Assembly: GCF_947507565.1 (NCBI RefSeq)
Contig: NC_089180.1
Span: forward strand, 2,604,001-2,668,000
Length of the DNA stretch: 64,000 bases
Reading direction: 5' to 3'
Source of the DNA: Oscarella lobularis
Taxonomy: Eukaryota > Porifera > Homoscleromorpha > Homosclerophorida > Oscarellidae
Positions 63,385 through 64,000 of the stretch are shown here, piece by piece. The notes below the pieces were generated by a model. The model did no database searches and was not told the DNA's origin. It saw only the letters and a list, made by a program, of their open reading frames with translations. The position numbers and the translations under genes are program-made. Numbering within the stretch: position 1 is the first letter of the stretch; each line of letters starts with the position of its first letter.

Positions 63385-64000
63385 TCAGTTCCTGCTCTTC
63401 CGGCTCATTATCGTCGTCTGAGCTCTCAAAAGGGTCCTCTTCGTCGTCTGTATAGCTCTCAAAGGGTCCTCTTCGTCGTCTGTATATTTGTCTGAGCTGT
63501 TGCAGGTGTAGCTGAATTTGTAGTCGTCAAGTCCTTCAATGTGAATATCACCGTCATCTGACCCGTTTACCGGCAAGGCAATTCCAACCTTCCTAAAGCT
63601 ACGAATAATCATTTCTTTGTTATCAGCGACTTCTTGCCAGGCCTCGCCAATCCATTTCGTAAGCAATATTCTTCTGGCACTAGCGGTAATTTTCCCTTCA
63701 ACGTATAGTTGCAAATTTTCTTTTATGTGTGTAGTAGCAAGGCGATCGACAATGGCCTTGAACGGCTTGTTGACGGAAACGTCAATAGGTTGAACGAGAG
63801 ACGTGCAGCCACCTAATAATTATTTCTAGATATCATCTCGGCTAGCTACCTGGCACGTATGTTATTTCAGTGCTGCACTCGTCTGCTAATATTTTCTTAA
63901 TTGTTTCTGTTTTCTGTGCTTTGTGTACGTCAATGACTAGGACTTTCGTCGATAAGAGAAACGTCACCATGAGATCGACTATAAGAGAAACGGTTGCATG
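63385..64000 (-). CDS. Pogo/Tigger-like transposase F, C-terminal half (runs off window)
   Basis: The first visible exon (64000-63850) has VLVIDVHKAQKTETIKK, with the second catalytic Asp of the DDE_1 fold, and ADECSTEITYVPG. A 37-nt intron (63849-63813) with GT-AG ends leads to GCTSLVQPIDVSVNKPFKAI, DRLATTHIKENLQLYVEGKI, WIGEAWQEVADNKEMIIRSF and RKVGIALPVNGSDDGDI, the usual C-terminal part of pogo-type transposases. The tail has two copies of a 35-36 bp unit encoding YTDDEEDP; one lost T in the first copy shifts the frame near 63462. DNA-binding and first-Asp parts lie outside the window. Fate, live or dead, cannot be judged. Confidence 0.82.

Overview
The window is eukaryotic, and its style suggests a non-vertebrate metazoan, most likely a sponge or another early-branching marine animal; I cannot name the species. 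The reasons are very short canonical GT-AG introns (about 47-60 nt) inside several genes, no bacterial gene organisation, and a transposon repertoire typical of such animals: Ty3/gypsy LTR elements, Helitrons, P-like, pogo/Tigger-like, ISL2EU-like (DDE plus YqaJ), hAT, Tc1, MULE-like and Ginger-like elements. Almost everything recognisable is mobile DNA or its debris. The one plausible housekeeping gene is a partial first exon at the extreme left edge (68-225, minus), encoding an Arg/Gly-rich N-terminus behind a TOP-like start.

Layout. 1-10 kb: the RG-rich exon, a worn Helitron end, a Helitron helicase remnant fused to a tyrosine-recombinase fragment, a MULE-like fragment and a truncated Tc1 transposase. 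10.5-38.1 kb: one Ty3/gypsy element (5' LTR 10536-10742, 3' LTR 36469-38083, flanked by ATTA) split into two halves of its polyprotein by about 20.4 kb of nested DNA. The insert holds an ISL2EU-like pair, four pogo-like remnants, a P-like transposase facing an unnamed second ORF, several foldback and minisatellite repeats, and a Ginger-like integrase/Ulp1/PHD gene. A 1.4 kb Helitron sits in the 3' LTR, and the intact 5' LTR gives its exact empty site. 38-44 kb: scrambled P-like, pogo-like and ISL2EU-like fragments and a second copy of the unnamed ORF.

44.2-46.75 kb: a full-length hAT element with matching termini and a target duplication, inserted at the edge of a RecQ-like helicase segment. 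48.8-50.2 kb: a five-exon integrase-like gene that is nearly intact. 51.7-57.1 kb: three large minisatellites, two Helitron 3' termini, a TA-flanked MITE and three copies of a dispersed repeat. 57.35-58.1 kb: a 5'-truncated second hAT copy. 58.4-63.3 kb: a HIRAN-domain reading frame split by a structurally complete, very young Ty3/gypsy element with identical 87-bp LTRs, a GACAT target duplication and one uninterrupted 1396-residue gag-pol frame. 63.4-64 kb: the C-terminal half of a pogo-like transposase running off the window.

The genes do not form a pathway; the window reads as layered transposition history. Best candidates for something poorly described are the P-like transposase with a convergent second ORF (two loci), the multi-domain Ginger-like gene, the intron-bearing integrase gene and the gypsy element with unusually short LTRs. 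Most elements carry stops or frameshifts. The complete gypsy element has none visible, and the Ginger-like and integrase genes have only one or two uncertain breaks.
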